From contig JAKZAN010000001.1 of NCBI GenBank assembly GCA_023053545.1, positions 11,118,565-11,182,564 of the forward strand: a DNA stretch of 64,000 bases, read 5' to 3'. This DNA is from Lepidurus packardi (Eukaryota > Arthropoda > Branchiopoda > Notostraca > Triopsidae). Below, piece after piece: positions 37,418 through 48,236 of the stretch (its first letter is position 1; every line of letters begins with the position of its first letter). The translations under genes were made by a program, and so were the position numbers. A model generated the notes under the pieces. It saw nothing but the letters and a program-made list of their open reading frames with translations, was not told the DNA's origin and ran no database searches.

Positions 37418-40164
37418 GAGACCCACAGTGCTCCCGTGAAATGGAATAGTCGGGTGTATAGGCGTCAAGAAATGCGAAGAAATCTGGATGAAAGAGACAG
37501 CTTACAGCCTCGGATAACCGAATATTACAAAGTGCTAAACGTTTTAAAGAAACTGGAGCGGGACAACGTACTTCTAAGAGACCTTTGTAAGGAACAGCGA
37601 GATCGTATCAGCGTTATAGCTAATTGCTTTGGTTCAGTTAAGCAATTGTCTACCTTATGCCAAGCAAAAGGCAGCCAGCAAAGCTTACTAGTTAGACTGT
37701 TAAATTCAGCTGTTAGAAATTCCCAGAAAGATCGTCATGGGTTTCGATACGACGACGAAAGTTTGGTACGGTTTGCATCGTACGTATGGATTGTTGGAGG
37801 AAGAACACTCTATCAGACGCTTGTCACGAATATGATAGGCTGTTTACCTAGTCCAAGGTCAATCGAAGCCAAAGTTAATGAGCACGTGCGTTCGTTTGGA
37901 GAAGGAGAGGTTCAAGTGGAAAAATTGAAAGCCTACTTAGACAATAACGGTTTTCCTTGCGTTGTTGCGTTATCCGAAGACGCTACCAGTATAACTGGAA
38001 AGCGTGAATACTCCTCTGAGACAAACACAGTGATAGGCTTTAGTTTGCCCATCGGAGTAAACGGAGTACCAGTAATTGGAATCAATGAAGCAAATAGCCT
38101 AGCGGACTTAGTTCGGTTGTACAGAACGTTGGACGTTGCTACAAACGTTTTCGTAGTGATGGCGCAGCCGTTGGCAATCGGAGCATCCCCTATCTGTATT
38201 TGCGTTTTTGGTAGCAACAACCGCTTTACGAGCGAAGATGTCAAACGACGACTAGACTATGTTTCAGAAGTACTGTGCCAATCTGGAATCGAGGTCCTCA
38301 CGTACGCCACTGATGGGGACAGTCGAGAAATGAAGCTAATGAGACAAGAGTTGCAGCTTGGTGGCAATTGTAAAGAATTATTCTTTAGATATTTCTTGGT
38401 CTGCAAGGGTTTGACATTAACTTATTTTCAGGTGGTGTTTTAAATGGCTGGCGCTGGTTTTATGCAAATCCCTTTGCAAAGATAATTCCCTTGCAAGATA
38501 GTCCACACCTGGGAGCAAAATTCCGAGTACGACTGCTAAAGAAGGAAAAAATTCTTCCTTTTGGAGACCATATTGCAACTCCCATCGATATAGAGCAACT
38601 TCGTCAGACAATAGGAAAAGACGTCCATCTCATTCGTGACCGTGATCTTGATCAGCGCGATAAAATGAACTACGACGGCGTCGAGAGAATTAGCAGCCCG
38701 AATGTCGTTTCCTTGTTAGAAACTCACATTGCTACTTCCAAGGCCACTTGCTTTTACTTAAAGCTCTTGCATTTTTCGACAAGCGCCTTCCTAGAAAAGG
38801 ATTTAGATCCAAGCGAACGTATATACCGAATTTGGTACGTAGTTTTCGGATTGAGACTTTGGCGCAAATGGATGCAATGTGATAAAGTGTATTCCCTTCA
38901 GGATAATTTTGTCACATTGAACATTTATTTGTGCGCCGAAATCAATGCTCACAGCTTGATTCTAATCATCAGGAAACTTCGTGATACCAAGAGGCATCAT
39001 CTATTTTTGCCGCATTGCATGAGCAGTCAGCCTTGTGAGCAGTTTTTCAGGTCAGCTAGGGCGTGCTCAACTACTGGTACAAGTCAGGTGAATTTTTCGC
39101 TTAAGGATTTTATTACCTCGCGTTGTAAAAAAATTGATTGCACCCTGCTCCTTCATTCAACCAGTGAAAAAGACGGCATTACTTACCCAACGTTTGAGCG
39201 CCACAAGAAGAAATACGGTCAGGGAAGTGAAAAAAATTCTAAAATTCTGCCGACAGACGTAGAAATCGAAGCTGTAGCTTGCAAAGCCATGCGTGACAGT
39301 GAGCATGATTTGGAGTGCTTAGGTGTTTCTTTCGACATAGAACATCCTGAAACGAAGGTGGATTTTGACAGGAAACTGCAATATTCCTCGCCACCTGCTG
39401 ATGATTCCACTTATGGCATATTTGAAGACGAAGAAACGGAGAGACTCGAAGCAGGTGAAGCTATCAGTTCAATAGAGACGATCGAGGATGACGACGACAT
39501 AGACCTTGCGTTACTTGCTTCGCTAAGTAAGATTCAAGTACGGGAATTCGGAGGAAGTAGTCTAACGGAGCAGCCTTCGAATACCGCGATAGACGCTCGT
39601 TCTCCTTTCCTCAAGATTCCTGTAGGGGATGACTTTAAAGTCGTTAAGAAGCGCACCCTGTGCTGGTATTTGTCGAGTGACTGTGTCCGCTTGAGTAATG
39701 ATAGAATTACCCGTGTTACTCAGGCAAGCCTGGTATCCAGACTGGGAAAAAGAAACTATAATTCTAGAATCCCTCGGAAAGAAGATGAGATTCGAGTTGG
39801 AGAATGGTGTGCCTTTAGGGAACATAAAGGGAAAAGATTTACTAAACCATCGATGGTACTCTTAGGACGCGTTCTGGGCTTCGGCTTTTTGCAAGTAGAT
39901 ACAAAAAAAAAGAAGTTCATCGATTTGAGTTGCCCAATTAATGAAAGTAATATGGGAGCCCTATGTACATGGTATACATTCGATATGGACACTGAAGAAA
40001 TCAAAGAATGTAATGTACACCAACACGGCTATCACCCTTTGAAAACTTACCTATGTACACTTCCAGTACCTGTCGTGAAAAATGTTGAGAACAATTTTAC
40101 TCTATTTTACTCGTCTGAAAGTGTAGTTCAGGTACGACAACTTATAGAAAGTGCAATATCCTAG
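37418..40164 (+). CDS. Putative DDE transposase of the inner transposon, one intron
   Basis: Coding runs from about 37418 (no ATG at the start, so an upstream exon is likely) to 38369, then a 62-bp GT/AG intron, then 38432-40164. Phase 1 is kept across it, giving about 890 residues. A coiled coil (LKKLERDNVLLRDLCKEQ) opens it. A candidate triad is visible: Asp in LSEDATSITGKREYSSE (codon 37979-37981), Asp in YATDGDSREMK (38312-38320) and Glu in QPCEQFFRSARA (39037-39039). Between the last two lie WFYANPFAKIIPLQDSPHLG and RDLDQRD. The 3' third is acidic and variable. I recall similar multicopy proteins in cnidarians and fishes but cannot name a superfamily. No internal stop occurs. Confidence 0.72.
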
Positions 40165-40189
40165 AGTCTTAACAGAAATACACTTGGGT

Positions 40190-40585
40190 TTCCTTATGCT
40201 AATATTTTACAGTTCAGATTTTGAATTTTTTGTACTTCGCTTTACAACTTGGGTCTTTTTAACAGAAATTTAAACTTTTTAACCGAAGTTTTAACTTTTT
40301 AACCGAAGTTTTAACTTTTCAACAAGAAGTTTTAACTTTTTAACCAAAGTTTAACTTTTCAGCAAGAAGTTTTAACTTTTTAACCAAAGTTTAACTTTTC
40401 AACAAGAAGTTTTAACTTTTTAACGAAAGTTTAACTTTTCAACAAGAAGTTTTAACTTTTTAACCAAAGTTTAACTTTTTAACCGAAGTTTAACTTTTAA
40501 ACCGAAGTTTAACAAAGTTTAACAGTTTAACCCATTTTTTAACTGTTTTAACCGTAAGATTACTTTTGGTTAAAAAAAAAAGTTT
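40190..40585 (+). repeat. Right subterminal AGTTTAAC / TTTTTAACC array
   Basis: Alternating AAGTTTTAACTTTTTAACC and AGTTTAACTTTTCAAC units of about 20-35 bp repeat more than ten times. It is the counterpart of the left array, with the AGTTTAAC word in the same orientation. Confidence 0.88.
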
Positions 40586-40776
40586 AACCCTCGTACACCT
40601 ACCAAAGGAGTTACGAACCCCTTGGGATTAAGCCTTTACGGGCCCCTAGGCTGACGTATCCGCGGGCCCCCCCCCCACTTTTTTGACTTCCTTAAATTAA
40701 AAATGCAGACAGAGTATTTGAGAAATAGAGCGGAAATGCAGAATGTATTGATACCCGACAAGAGTTAGTGTGCGAG

Positions 40777-43408
40777 TTAAACGGATACTTTTCGTGCTTT
40801 TTTTCTTGCAAAGTCAGCAATAATCTCTTTAAAGTCCAGAGAGCGCATGACCTCACTCTCAATGCACAATAAACTGAGAGAATTAAGCCTACAATCAGTC
40901 ATAGTGGTGCGAATAACACTTTTTACACGGTTCAGTGTAGAGAAGGAGCGTTCGCCTTGGCAATTAGTGACGAACATTGAAAGGTAAATTCGCAATACAG
41001 TGTTGACGTTTGGAAATGTCTCGCGGACGCCAGGCTGAGATGAAATCTGATAGAGTATTATTTCGTAGCTTTGTTGAGATTGTCCGTTGTCAGTCGTTGG
41101 GGATGTCTTCACAAATTCGGTAAAATGAACGAATTCCTCAGGAAGGGATTCTTCCAAATCTCCTGTAAAATACAAACATATTAAGTTCTAAAAAACTGGA
41201 ATAATGTACAATAGTACAATAATGACAGAACTATACTATAGAATTAATCCTACCTGGATAAGCTCGGACAAGTGTTGTCGCCGATTCGCGTATGTCTTTC
41301 GGAGAGAGCGTGTGGAGACAATGGAGAAAGCCGAAGAGACTGCAAACTGTTGTGTATGCTCCCAGGCGCCGTTCCAAAGCTGCGGCTAGCTGATCCACAA
41401 TAGGAAGAAAAACTTTCGTCCTGAAATTGTCCCGTGCTGAAAGACTTGTCTCTTCAGCTGGACCCTCGTATGCCTTCATCCTTGCACTGCGCGATCGCTT
41501 CCTTGACGTCTCTTCCGTGTAGTGTAGATTGCCAGACTTCTGTTTCCCATTCTTCTCCATGTCTTCGAATTGGTTTCTGAGCGTTTCGATGTATGACTTC
41601 AAAGATGCCAACAACTGTACAGCTTTATTCAAATGCATACTTTCGCTTTGCAGAGATATGCTTGTCTCATTGATACGCTCCAAAGCGGTCCCCCACAGGT
41701 CTGTCAAAATCCCATATTCAAGCTGCTTCATTTTCGTCAACAGTCCGGCGGCTTCACGCTTCGTTTCGGGTTTTTCTTGATCAGACTTCTGAATGGCGTC
41801 CAACGTTTGTCTTACTTCACTGTAGCTACGCGTGATTGCTTTTGTTGCTTCTGCCTGAGCAGACCAACGTGTTTTGCTGAGACTTTTGACGACTGGATTG
41901 TTCTCAAGAAATTCTCTCATGACAGACCACCTTCTAGTGGATGCGCTGAAGAAGTTATAGAGGTTCTGCAGAAAATCGAAAAATGCTGTCGCTGCGGGAA
42001 TATTTCTGACTGCTTCGGTTCCAACGAGATTCAGGGAATGGCCAAAACATGGTATGTGATGAGCCTGTGGATTATTTTCACGTATCAATGCTTGTACGCC
42101 GTGATATTTACCTGCCATATTAGAGGCATTGTCATAGCATTGTCCTCGACAGTTGGCAATCTCAATGTCCATCTCACACAAAAAATTAAGCAGGTTGTTA
42201 GTTAATTCTTTGGCAGTATGATTTTCCATGCCTATGAATTTCACAAAGCGTTCAACAGGAATGGTTGCATTCGGAGGAATATAACGAAAAGTAACTGTGC
42301 AGCGATCGACGTTGCTTGCATCAGGAGTTGAATCTAGAGAAATGGAGTAATACTTTGCACTTTTAATTTCAGCTACAATTTTGTCCAACACTTGCTTTCC
42401 CATTATGTCAATGAATTCATTACAAACAGTGGAGGACAAATATGACACGTATCCTCGACCTTCACCTTTGCCTTGCAACGTTTTACTCTTCTCAATATGA
42501 CCAGCTAGAAATGGATCGAATTTGGAAATCAACTCCAGTATCCCAATGAAGTTTCCGTTTGTTTTAGAACCTAGAAGTTCATCTTCACCTCTAAAGGCCA
42601 AGCCCCTTTCACAAAGAAATGTTATCACCTCTACGATGCGTTCAAGGATTGCTCGCCAGTATGCACACTCTGTTTCATATTGTTGCTCCAAGCCTGTATA
42701 GACACGAGCCTCCGTTTGTCTGAGGTAATTAATCTTTCCAATTGCTCCAATATGCGTAGTACTTCTTTCGTGGCTTGTCAAGCGTGCAGAGGCATTTTTC
42801 CAATCATTATATCCACCCTTCGCGAAGGAATTTTGTTCCGAGAATAATTTGCATGGGAAACAGAATACCTTTCCAGTCGTGGGGGAATAGCAAAGCCAAG
42901 ATCTATTTATCTGCATATGAGTGAGCGGATGCGTACACGTGAACGAACTTTTGGAACAATATCGAGCCTGCCGATCCCCATCCACGCTTTTAGAGACTTC
43001 AAATCCATCATCGGAATGCTGACATTCTTCGCCACCTCGTTCCACCCAATACAATCGCATTTCCGTGGAAACAGTCTCAGGCCATTGTGCCAAATCGGTT
43101 ACAGTCATCTTTATGCCTCCCATTTCACTATGTGATTGACGTGAATGAGAATCACAACACTCACCAGTTTCTGGTATAGCACTTGAGACTGGAGTTTCTG
43201 CTTTGATATTGTCTTCGCTTCCTTCAACTGCTTCTTCATCTGCTGGTTCAGAAGGTTCAGTAACATTAACACTTTTAGCAGGTTCATTTCGTGGCAGGAA
43301 GGTTGTTATCTTTGGGATTTTGGCCAACACCTTGTCGAGACGCTCCTTTTCCTCTTGTTGTACGCGCCTTTTCTCTGCACCCGATTTGTGATGATATGAA
43401 CCAGACAT
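40777..43408 (-). CDS. ZMYM1-like hAT transposase, intact
   Basis: Two minus-strand exons, 41254-43408 and 40777-41162, with a 91-bp GT/AG intron and phase kept, encode 846 residues with no stop. The ATG (43406-43408) opens MSGSYHHKSGAEKRR. A TTF-type zinc finger follows (WLCYSPTTGKVFCFPCKLF, then HERSTTH), then a DUF4371 segment (GLAFRGEDELLG, FDPFLAGHI). Catalytic-core blocks are YSISLDSTPDASNVDRC and CRGQCYDNASNMAG, and the C-terminal hAT dimerisation block is CQGERSFSTLNRVKSVIRTTM. hAT transposases cut and paste their element and leave 8-bp duplications. The element's own left end has been separated from the gene by the inner transposon, but all coding sequence is present. The complete frame suggests recent activity. 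Confidence 0.88.
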
Positions 43409-43925
43409 GATTCTGCAGCCTGCAGGTGTACACGAAATATGTTTCATGCAAGACAATTGCTTTCGAAGCATGTCAAGTACAGATGGCATACAAATATACA
43501 ATACATACCTGCAGGTATACAACAGTATGCAGAAAAGCCGAATGCAGTGGTGACTCGTGAGCAGTGCCTCTGGGCTGTGGTGTTCTATTCAAGTTTACGC
43601 TGTATCTAGCGTACACAATACACAGTGAATAGCCCACACTGACAGTGAATTTTCATTGGTCCATTGCCTATGTCAAATTGCAAGCATATCCATGCCCTCC
43701 TGGCTCCTGTGGGTGTGACGCTAAGTTTGACAATGTCTGTTTGTGGGTGTGTCTGTATGTGAAGGCCTGAGAAGCGCGCCAGACGTGATAGGCTGGAGAG
43801 AGAATTGATGTGTTGTAGTGTTAATGAATGTGTGTTGCTGAGAAAGAGTACTTTTTTGACGGGCCCCCCCACACCACGGGCCCCTAGGCTGCAGCCTACT
43901 TAGCCTCCATTATGATCCGGCCCTG

Positions 43926-44190
43926 CAAGATGCAGGTGATTGTTCTTGAGGATTTGCTGAGTTTTTTCAGACGTTGTAGGATTGAATTTACCTGAGCTGC
44001 TAGGAAGTGTGTATGGCTAGTCCATTTCAACTGGCTGTCGAATATGACGCCCAGGTATCTAACTGCTTTTTTCGGGAATATCGTGTTTTCTCCCCAAAGA
44101 AGTGGGGCGTCTTCCTGTGAGCGTCTCCTAGAAAACTGGATCAGTTCCGTCTTCTCCTTCGAAAATTCGAGGTGTAGCTTTTTGCCCATT
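43926..44190 (-). pseudogene. Element B RT/thumb, middle piece
   Basis: Contains LEFSKEKTELIQFSRRR and VRYLGVIFDSQLKWTSHTHFL, typical of jockey RT connection regions. Both ends are cut by hAT insertions (43925 and 44199). Confidence 0.82.
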
Positions 44191-44563
44191 TTTCTAGGCA
44201 GCCCCGTACCGTGACACCTTTTGAAGGGGGGGCCCAGACTCTTATTAAGGGGGCCAGTAATTCTCGTGTAATAAATGAATACTTTTTGAAATGTTCAAAT
44301 TTCGAATGATCAAGAAAAACAAAATAGACCTTTTATCTCGACATTATTTTGCGGCATTATTGCCTATATGGAATGATTTTCGCACATTTTTCCGAAACAA
44401 AGACAAAAACCAATTATTATGTTTGCACGATGGACAATTGAACATAGAGAGTACATACAGTCAGACAGATTTGCTATAACAAAGGAAGAATGCAGTAGTA
44501 TAGAAATAACACAACAATTACATACAGAAGTAAGAAATTGTATGCGTAAGATATTAACGTGAC

Positions 44564-46337
44564 TCAAAATGACTGCAATCGACGATTTTTCATTTCATTA
44601 AACCGTCGAAGAAAGTCATCAGATTTGATGTTATTAGTGATGTCACTTTCAAACGAGAGCAATACAAGGTTGGCTTTACGAGAATGGGTCATAGATGTAC
44701 GAAAGGGAGTTAGAACACGAGATAAAGTACTGAAACTCGCCTCACATGTGGCAGTTGAAGCACCAAGTGTCAGTGCGGAAGCTGCAAGACGATACACAGA
44801 TGGAAATGCCTCTCGGTAAGAGTACAGTTCTTCCACTAACTGATGAACGTTTGTTACAGTACTGGTCCTCTTCAATAGGAATATCTTCGCAGTTTCAAAT
44901 TCATGTTGGGTTTTGTTTAGGTCCACGCCACGCAAATTCGCTAATGTCTTTAGCTCCTCAATATTCAAAAAGTTTGGGTGATTTGTCTTTAAACATGCCA
45001 GAGACTTGTAAAGGTTTCTGTTAGTGACACTGAAGCGGTTTGTTAGTTCCAGCAGAGTCCTGTCAACGACTTCGTAATACATTTGGCGATATGCGCATCT
45101 GATAGACAAGTCCTGGTGTTCTGGCTGTCCCACAGATTCCAACACAACGAAATTCTTTAATTGTGAGTTCATCTGAGTTCGTCTTCTTTTCGGTCTCTGT
45201 TCCATATCAACATGACCTTCAAATTTCTCAAAAAGAACTTGGAATTTCTCTTCATTACGGAGGCTGCGAATGCGCTCTATGACGGCATCCATGACATCAC
45301 ATGCAGATGAAAGATCCATTGCTTCACCCTGCAAGCTATTGTTGGCTGGTTCAAGGATGGTCAGCAATGAGAGAACCATGTGTGCAATGAACTGAAACTC
45401 CACTGCATTGACTCGATGCAAGAGTCCAGTTGCTTCCAATTGAATATCAATGGAAAAGTGAGAATCTCTATTAGAGCAGAGTTCAAGCAAATCCACAACT
45501 GTATCATAATTTGTTGTTATTGCCTGAGTCGTCTGCAGGTGTCATGTCCAACGATGTTCTATGAGCCGCTTCAATTTATCGCCTTGATACATGGCCGCAA
45601 CATGACCTTGTTTTAATGATTCGAGCCAGATCAGGATTTTTCTTAACAGTGTATTCGAAGAGACGTAAAAAGAGACCACTTGGAAGTTTCTCATCCTCAT
45701 CAATGTCATTTCTACTGAAACTGTCGCCACGAAAGGCTAATTCATTTGTCACAAGAAACTTCACAATGTCAACAAGTGCGTCGACATAATAGCGGTTGTT
45801 CTTGAGTTGTGTTTCATTAATCAAAGGGCAAACTTCCTCACCTCTTTCACATCGCAGCTGCCTCTCCTTCCAGCGTTCCATGGCATGGATATGGTCAGCA
45901 GAAGATTCATGCTTATGAAAACCTTTCCCCTTTTCTAAAGCTGATTTCCAATTTCGGAATCCACCAGTTCTGAAAACACTTTCTCCAGCAGAGCCGGGCA
46001 ATGAGAATTTTCGACAGCAAAAGCAGAACACTGCATCTTTCTCAATAGAGTACTCCAAATATGGTCTTCCACCATACCACGCAGAAGAAAATGAGCGTTC
46101 CCTTGAACCAAACTGAGTCTTTGGGAAATTTACAGCAGTTGGCTGGCGCGGCATGTCGTCCCCCAAATCAGATTTAGAAGTAGTGGCGCAGGTTGGTTGT
46201 ATAGTAGCAGGGATGGATGTAGTAGCACAGATTGATGACATAGTAGCAGGGATAGTATCACTAGGTGAAGTGACTGAAGTCACAGAATTCTTCGGAATGA
46301 CTTGGAAGAAATTCATGATGTTCTTGTGTGTCGACAT
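44564..46337 (-). pseudogene. hAT transposase remnant lacking its catalytic core
   Basis: The N-part (45576-46337, from MSTHKNIMNFFQ) carries a TTF-type finger (AVFCFCCRKFS) and ELAFRGDSF. The C-part (44564-45540) carries KRLIEHRWT, a TGA at about 45545-45547, and the dimerisation block TCEASFSTLSRVLTPFRTSM. The aspartate-bearing core between ELAFRG...ARII and KRLIEHRW is missing: only tens of bases remain where several hundred are expected. The protein therefore cannot catalyse transposition, and the element would need a related transposase in trans. Confidence 0.82.
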
Positions 46338-46445
46338 GTTTTAATACAATCAAAAGAATGTCACAAGGTAGGACCAATTACAATGTCACTATGCATGTAA
46401 TGCTCATCACACACACACACATAATAGACTGTAACAGCACTTTCG

Positions 46446-46595
46446 TTCTCTCTCACCCCCCACCTACGCTACATCCCGTCTTGCTCTCTACCAGTGAGGC
46501 AGACAGAAAATTGTTCCTTCTCTCTCACCCACCCCACCTACGCTACATCCCGTCTTGCTCTCTACCAGTGGGGCAGACAGAAAGTTGTTATGCAA
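46446..46595 (+). repeat. Tandem duplication inside the second hAT
   Basis: Two copies, about 75-80 bp each, of a segment running CTCTCTCACCC to GGCAGACAGAAA differ at only a few positions. Confidence 0.8.
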
Positions 46596-46808
46596 CACCC
46601 CATAGGTCAGTTGTTCTCTATACATTGTGCCTACTACTGGATTATATATGGTATATATGAATAAATATGATTCCTTATTTCATTTTCATCTTGCAATAAA
46701 ACCATTAATTCTTCTTCATATCCATTTTTTTACTTGGGGGGGCCAGACTTGCGTTTGGGGGGGCCGGGCCCTCTTGGGCCCCCCCGACGGTACGGGCCTG
46801 TTTCTAGG

Positions 46809-47690
46809 GAATTGATGTTATTTGCCAAGAACTGAGCATTCCATTCGCTGGAGGGTCCCGAAACGTGGAAAAGTAAATCATCAGCAAAGGCCCCGGACAA
46901 CATTCTTTTTCTTTTAATGATCCGGAGAGCCCCATTAATGTAGACCAGAAATAGTATAGGTGATAATGGGGAACCTTGCGGAACTCCTTTATAAATGTTA
47001 AAATTGTCACTTCTTTCAGCTCCATTTTCAACGAAAGCGTGCCTGTTTTTCAAGAAACTTTCTATCCAATTAGTTAATTTAGGCGGAATCTTACGCTGGC
47101 GTAATTCGGTGACAAGTTTCTTGTGTACTACATTGTCAAACGCCCCTTTTATATCCAGTAACAATGCAGTGTGAACTTTGTTTTTATCAAAACTCGAAAG
47201 AACTTCGTTGCTTAGGCTGAGGAGCGCGTCGGTCGTGGATCTATGTGGACGGAAACCCCATTGGTTTTCTGCTAGAACATTGTTTTCTTCGAGAAATGTT
47301 TGCAAACGCAACGTAAGTGCTTTTTCCATTACTTTCCCCAAAACAGGTAAGAGAGAAATTGGTCTAAAACTTTTTATCGTTGAGTAATCTTGTTTGTCTG
47401 GTTTTGGAAGCGGAAGTACTTTAGCCATTTTCCAGGTAGACGGGTAAAATCCCATCGAGAATGAAGCGTTAATTACGTTAACCATTATTTCGCCAATGAC
47501 TGCCCATATCTCTTTGAGGACCCTGGGTTGTATACCGTCATGGCCAGCAGCTTTATTAGGGCGGAGCTCTTTGACAATGTTAGAAATTTCTTCTAAAGAG
47601 AAACTTTGTGTTGCTGAGAGGTCTTGGATGATAAGACTCATTGTGAGAAGTCCTGGGGGAGATTTGATCCACGTAAGGGGCCCCCTCTAG
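46809..47690 (-). pseudogene. Element B reverse transcriptase, N-terminal piece
   Basis: Shows KELRPNKAAGHDGIQPRVL, FRPISLLPVLGKVMEK, QWGFRPHRSTTDALL, LLLDIKGAFDNV, GVPQGSPLSPILFLVYI and AFADDLLFH: RT blocks in order with an intact ADD site. The 3' side is cut by the hAT at 46800. The 5' side starts within the segment just before RT, next to the tRNA half. Confidence 0.87.
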
Positions 47691-47700
47691 TAATTTCGTC

Positions 47701-47736
47701 GCCGTGATCGTCTAGTGGTTAGGACCCTGCGTTGTG
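47701..47736 (+). other. 5' half of tRNA-His(GUG), 36 nt, at a retrotransposon junction
   Basis: The 36 nt start GCCGTGATCGTCTAGTGG and end TTGTG, matching nucleotides 1-36 of animal tRNA-His, and stop exactly after the anticodon GTG. No T-arm or 3' half follows; the next bases are the element B target duplication TGGCCTGAAC (47737-47746). It is therefore not a functional tRNA gene. It carries no extra G at position -1. It lies antisense to element B, between the truncated 5' end and the target. Confidence 0.88.
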
Positions 47737-48232
47737 TGGCCTGAACTTTTATTTCCCCTATCTGTTTTATCTTTAGTAATCTATCCGTTTCGTCCTGATT
47801 GGTCGGAAAAACCAACAGTTCTCCAGCACGCGTTACTTTGATTTTCAAATCTCTCATTTTCAACTCTCCCACCATTTTATTAATTTTGAAGGGGCTTAGC
47901 TTATCGAAACTCTCCTCATTTTTTAGTGCTCGGTATGCTACTGGACATTTCTCCTCCGCTTTCTCTAATTCCTCCTCTGTATCCGTTTACGTAGTCGAAA
48001 CCTGTAGTCTTCTACGTTTGCTTCCTACATCAACCTGGGTAAGAGAAGATTTCCCACAGCCAAAACCTGTTTTTACTAATCCTGTAAACTCACCACAACT
48101 TTTCTCTAGTGACAATTCCCCCCAGGAAAATTCACCACAGATGGCTCCACAGCCAAATCCTGTTTGTACTAATCCTGGAAACTCAACACAACTTTTCTCT
48201 AGTGACAATTCCCCACACAAAAATTCACCACA
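47737..48232 (-). pseudogene. Element A ORF1 N-terminal half
   Basis: The minus frame reads KSPFKINK-type helical sequence and VGELKMRDLKIKVTRAGELLVFPTN, an RRM-like strand pattern, ending GEIKVQA at the element B target. Upstream of a TAA (47987-47989) the same frame continues as DVGSKRRRLQVSTT and a duplicated CGEFSWGELSLEKSC-like block. The TAA disables it as read. Confidence 0.65.
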
Positions 48233-48233
48233 G
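48057..48233 (-). repeat. 93-bp tandem duplication in element A
   Basis: Two copies begin at 48057 and 48150 (period 93 bp) and contain ACTTTTCTCTAGTGACAATT in both. The gypsy LTR starts four bases after the second. Confidence 0.8.
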
Positions 48234-48236
48234 TAT

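Larger units (their letters stand above)
35860..40624 (+). mobile_element. Unclassified DDE-type DNA transposon, about 4.8 kb
   Basis: Ends are CAAGGGGTTCGCAACTC at 35860 and the complement of CAAGGGGTTCGTAACTC at 40624: 17-bp inverted repeats with one mismatch. An exact 8-bp duplication GGATTAAG flanks it. Inside both ends lie arrays of AGTTTAAC-like words. Two plus-strand coding units follow: a zinc-finger protein (36462-37403) and a spliced putative transposase (about 37418-40164). An 8-bp duplication is typical of hAT, P, Zisupton and Novosib elements, but the protein lacks hAT dimerisation and C-terminal motifs. The element appears intact and is therefore young relative to its hosts. Confidence 0.85.
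35845..43925 (-). mobile_element. ZMYM1-like hAT DNA transposon (split by an inner transposon)
   Basis: Termini are CAGGGCCGGAT at 35845 and its complement ATCCGGCCCTG ending at 43925. Both subterminal ends share a CCTAGGGGCCC-type segment. It carries an intact transposase on the minus strand. The flanks are CTTGCAGG on the left and, three bases out, GATGCAGG on the right, so the 8-bp duplication is imperfect (6 of 8). Element B joins in frame when one CTTGCAGG copy is kept. A second transposon (35860-40624) sits only 15 bp inside its left end. Confidence 0.82.
44199..46800 (-). mobile_element. hAT deletion derivative with exact TSD
   Basis: Termini CAGCCCCGTACCGT (44199) and the complement of CAGGCCCGTACCGT (ending 46800) form 14-bp inverted repeats with one mismatch. 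An exact 8-bp duplication TTTCTAGG lies at 44191-44198 and 46801-46808. The element is 2602 bp and sits in the RT of element B. Confidence 0.93.
34837..47700 (-). mobile_element. Element B: 5'-truncated jockey-like non-LTR retrotransposon, itself split twice
   Basis: Minus-strand pieces: RT N-part (46809-47690), RT middle (43926-44190) and C-terminal part (35060-35844), ending in a 12-nt poly(A) at 34837-34848. The pieces join in frame across the two hAT insertions. The flanking duplication TGGCCTGAAC marks its insertion in ORF1 of element A. Endonuclease and ORF1 are missing, so it was truncated on arrival. The tRNA-His half at 47701-47736 sits at the 5' junction. Confidence 0.85.

Noticed and set aside
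35837-43933. Exact 8-bp duplication for the ZMYM1-like hAT
   Set aside because: CTTGCAGG on the left matches the right flank only 6 of 8 and with a 3-bp offset, so it is not claimed as exact.
47701-47736. A functional tRNA-His gene
   Set aside because: Only nucleotides 1-36 are present; anticodon 3' stem, T-arm and acceptor 3' strand are missing.
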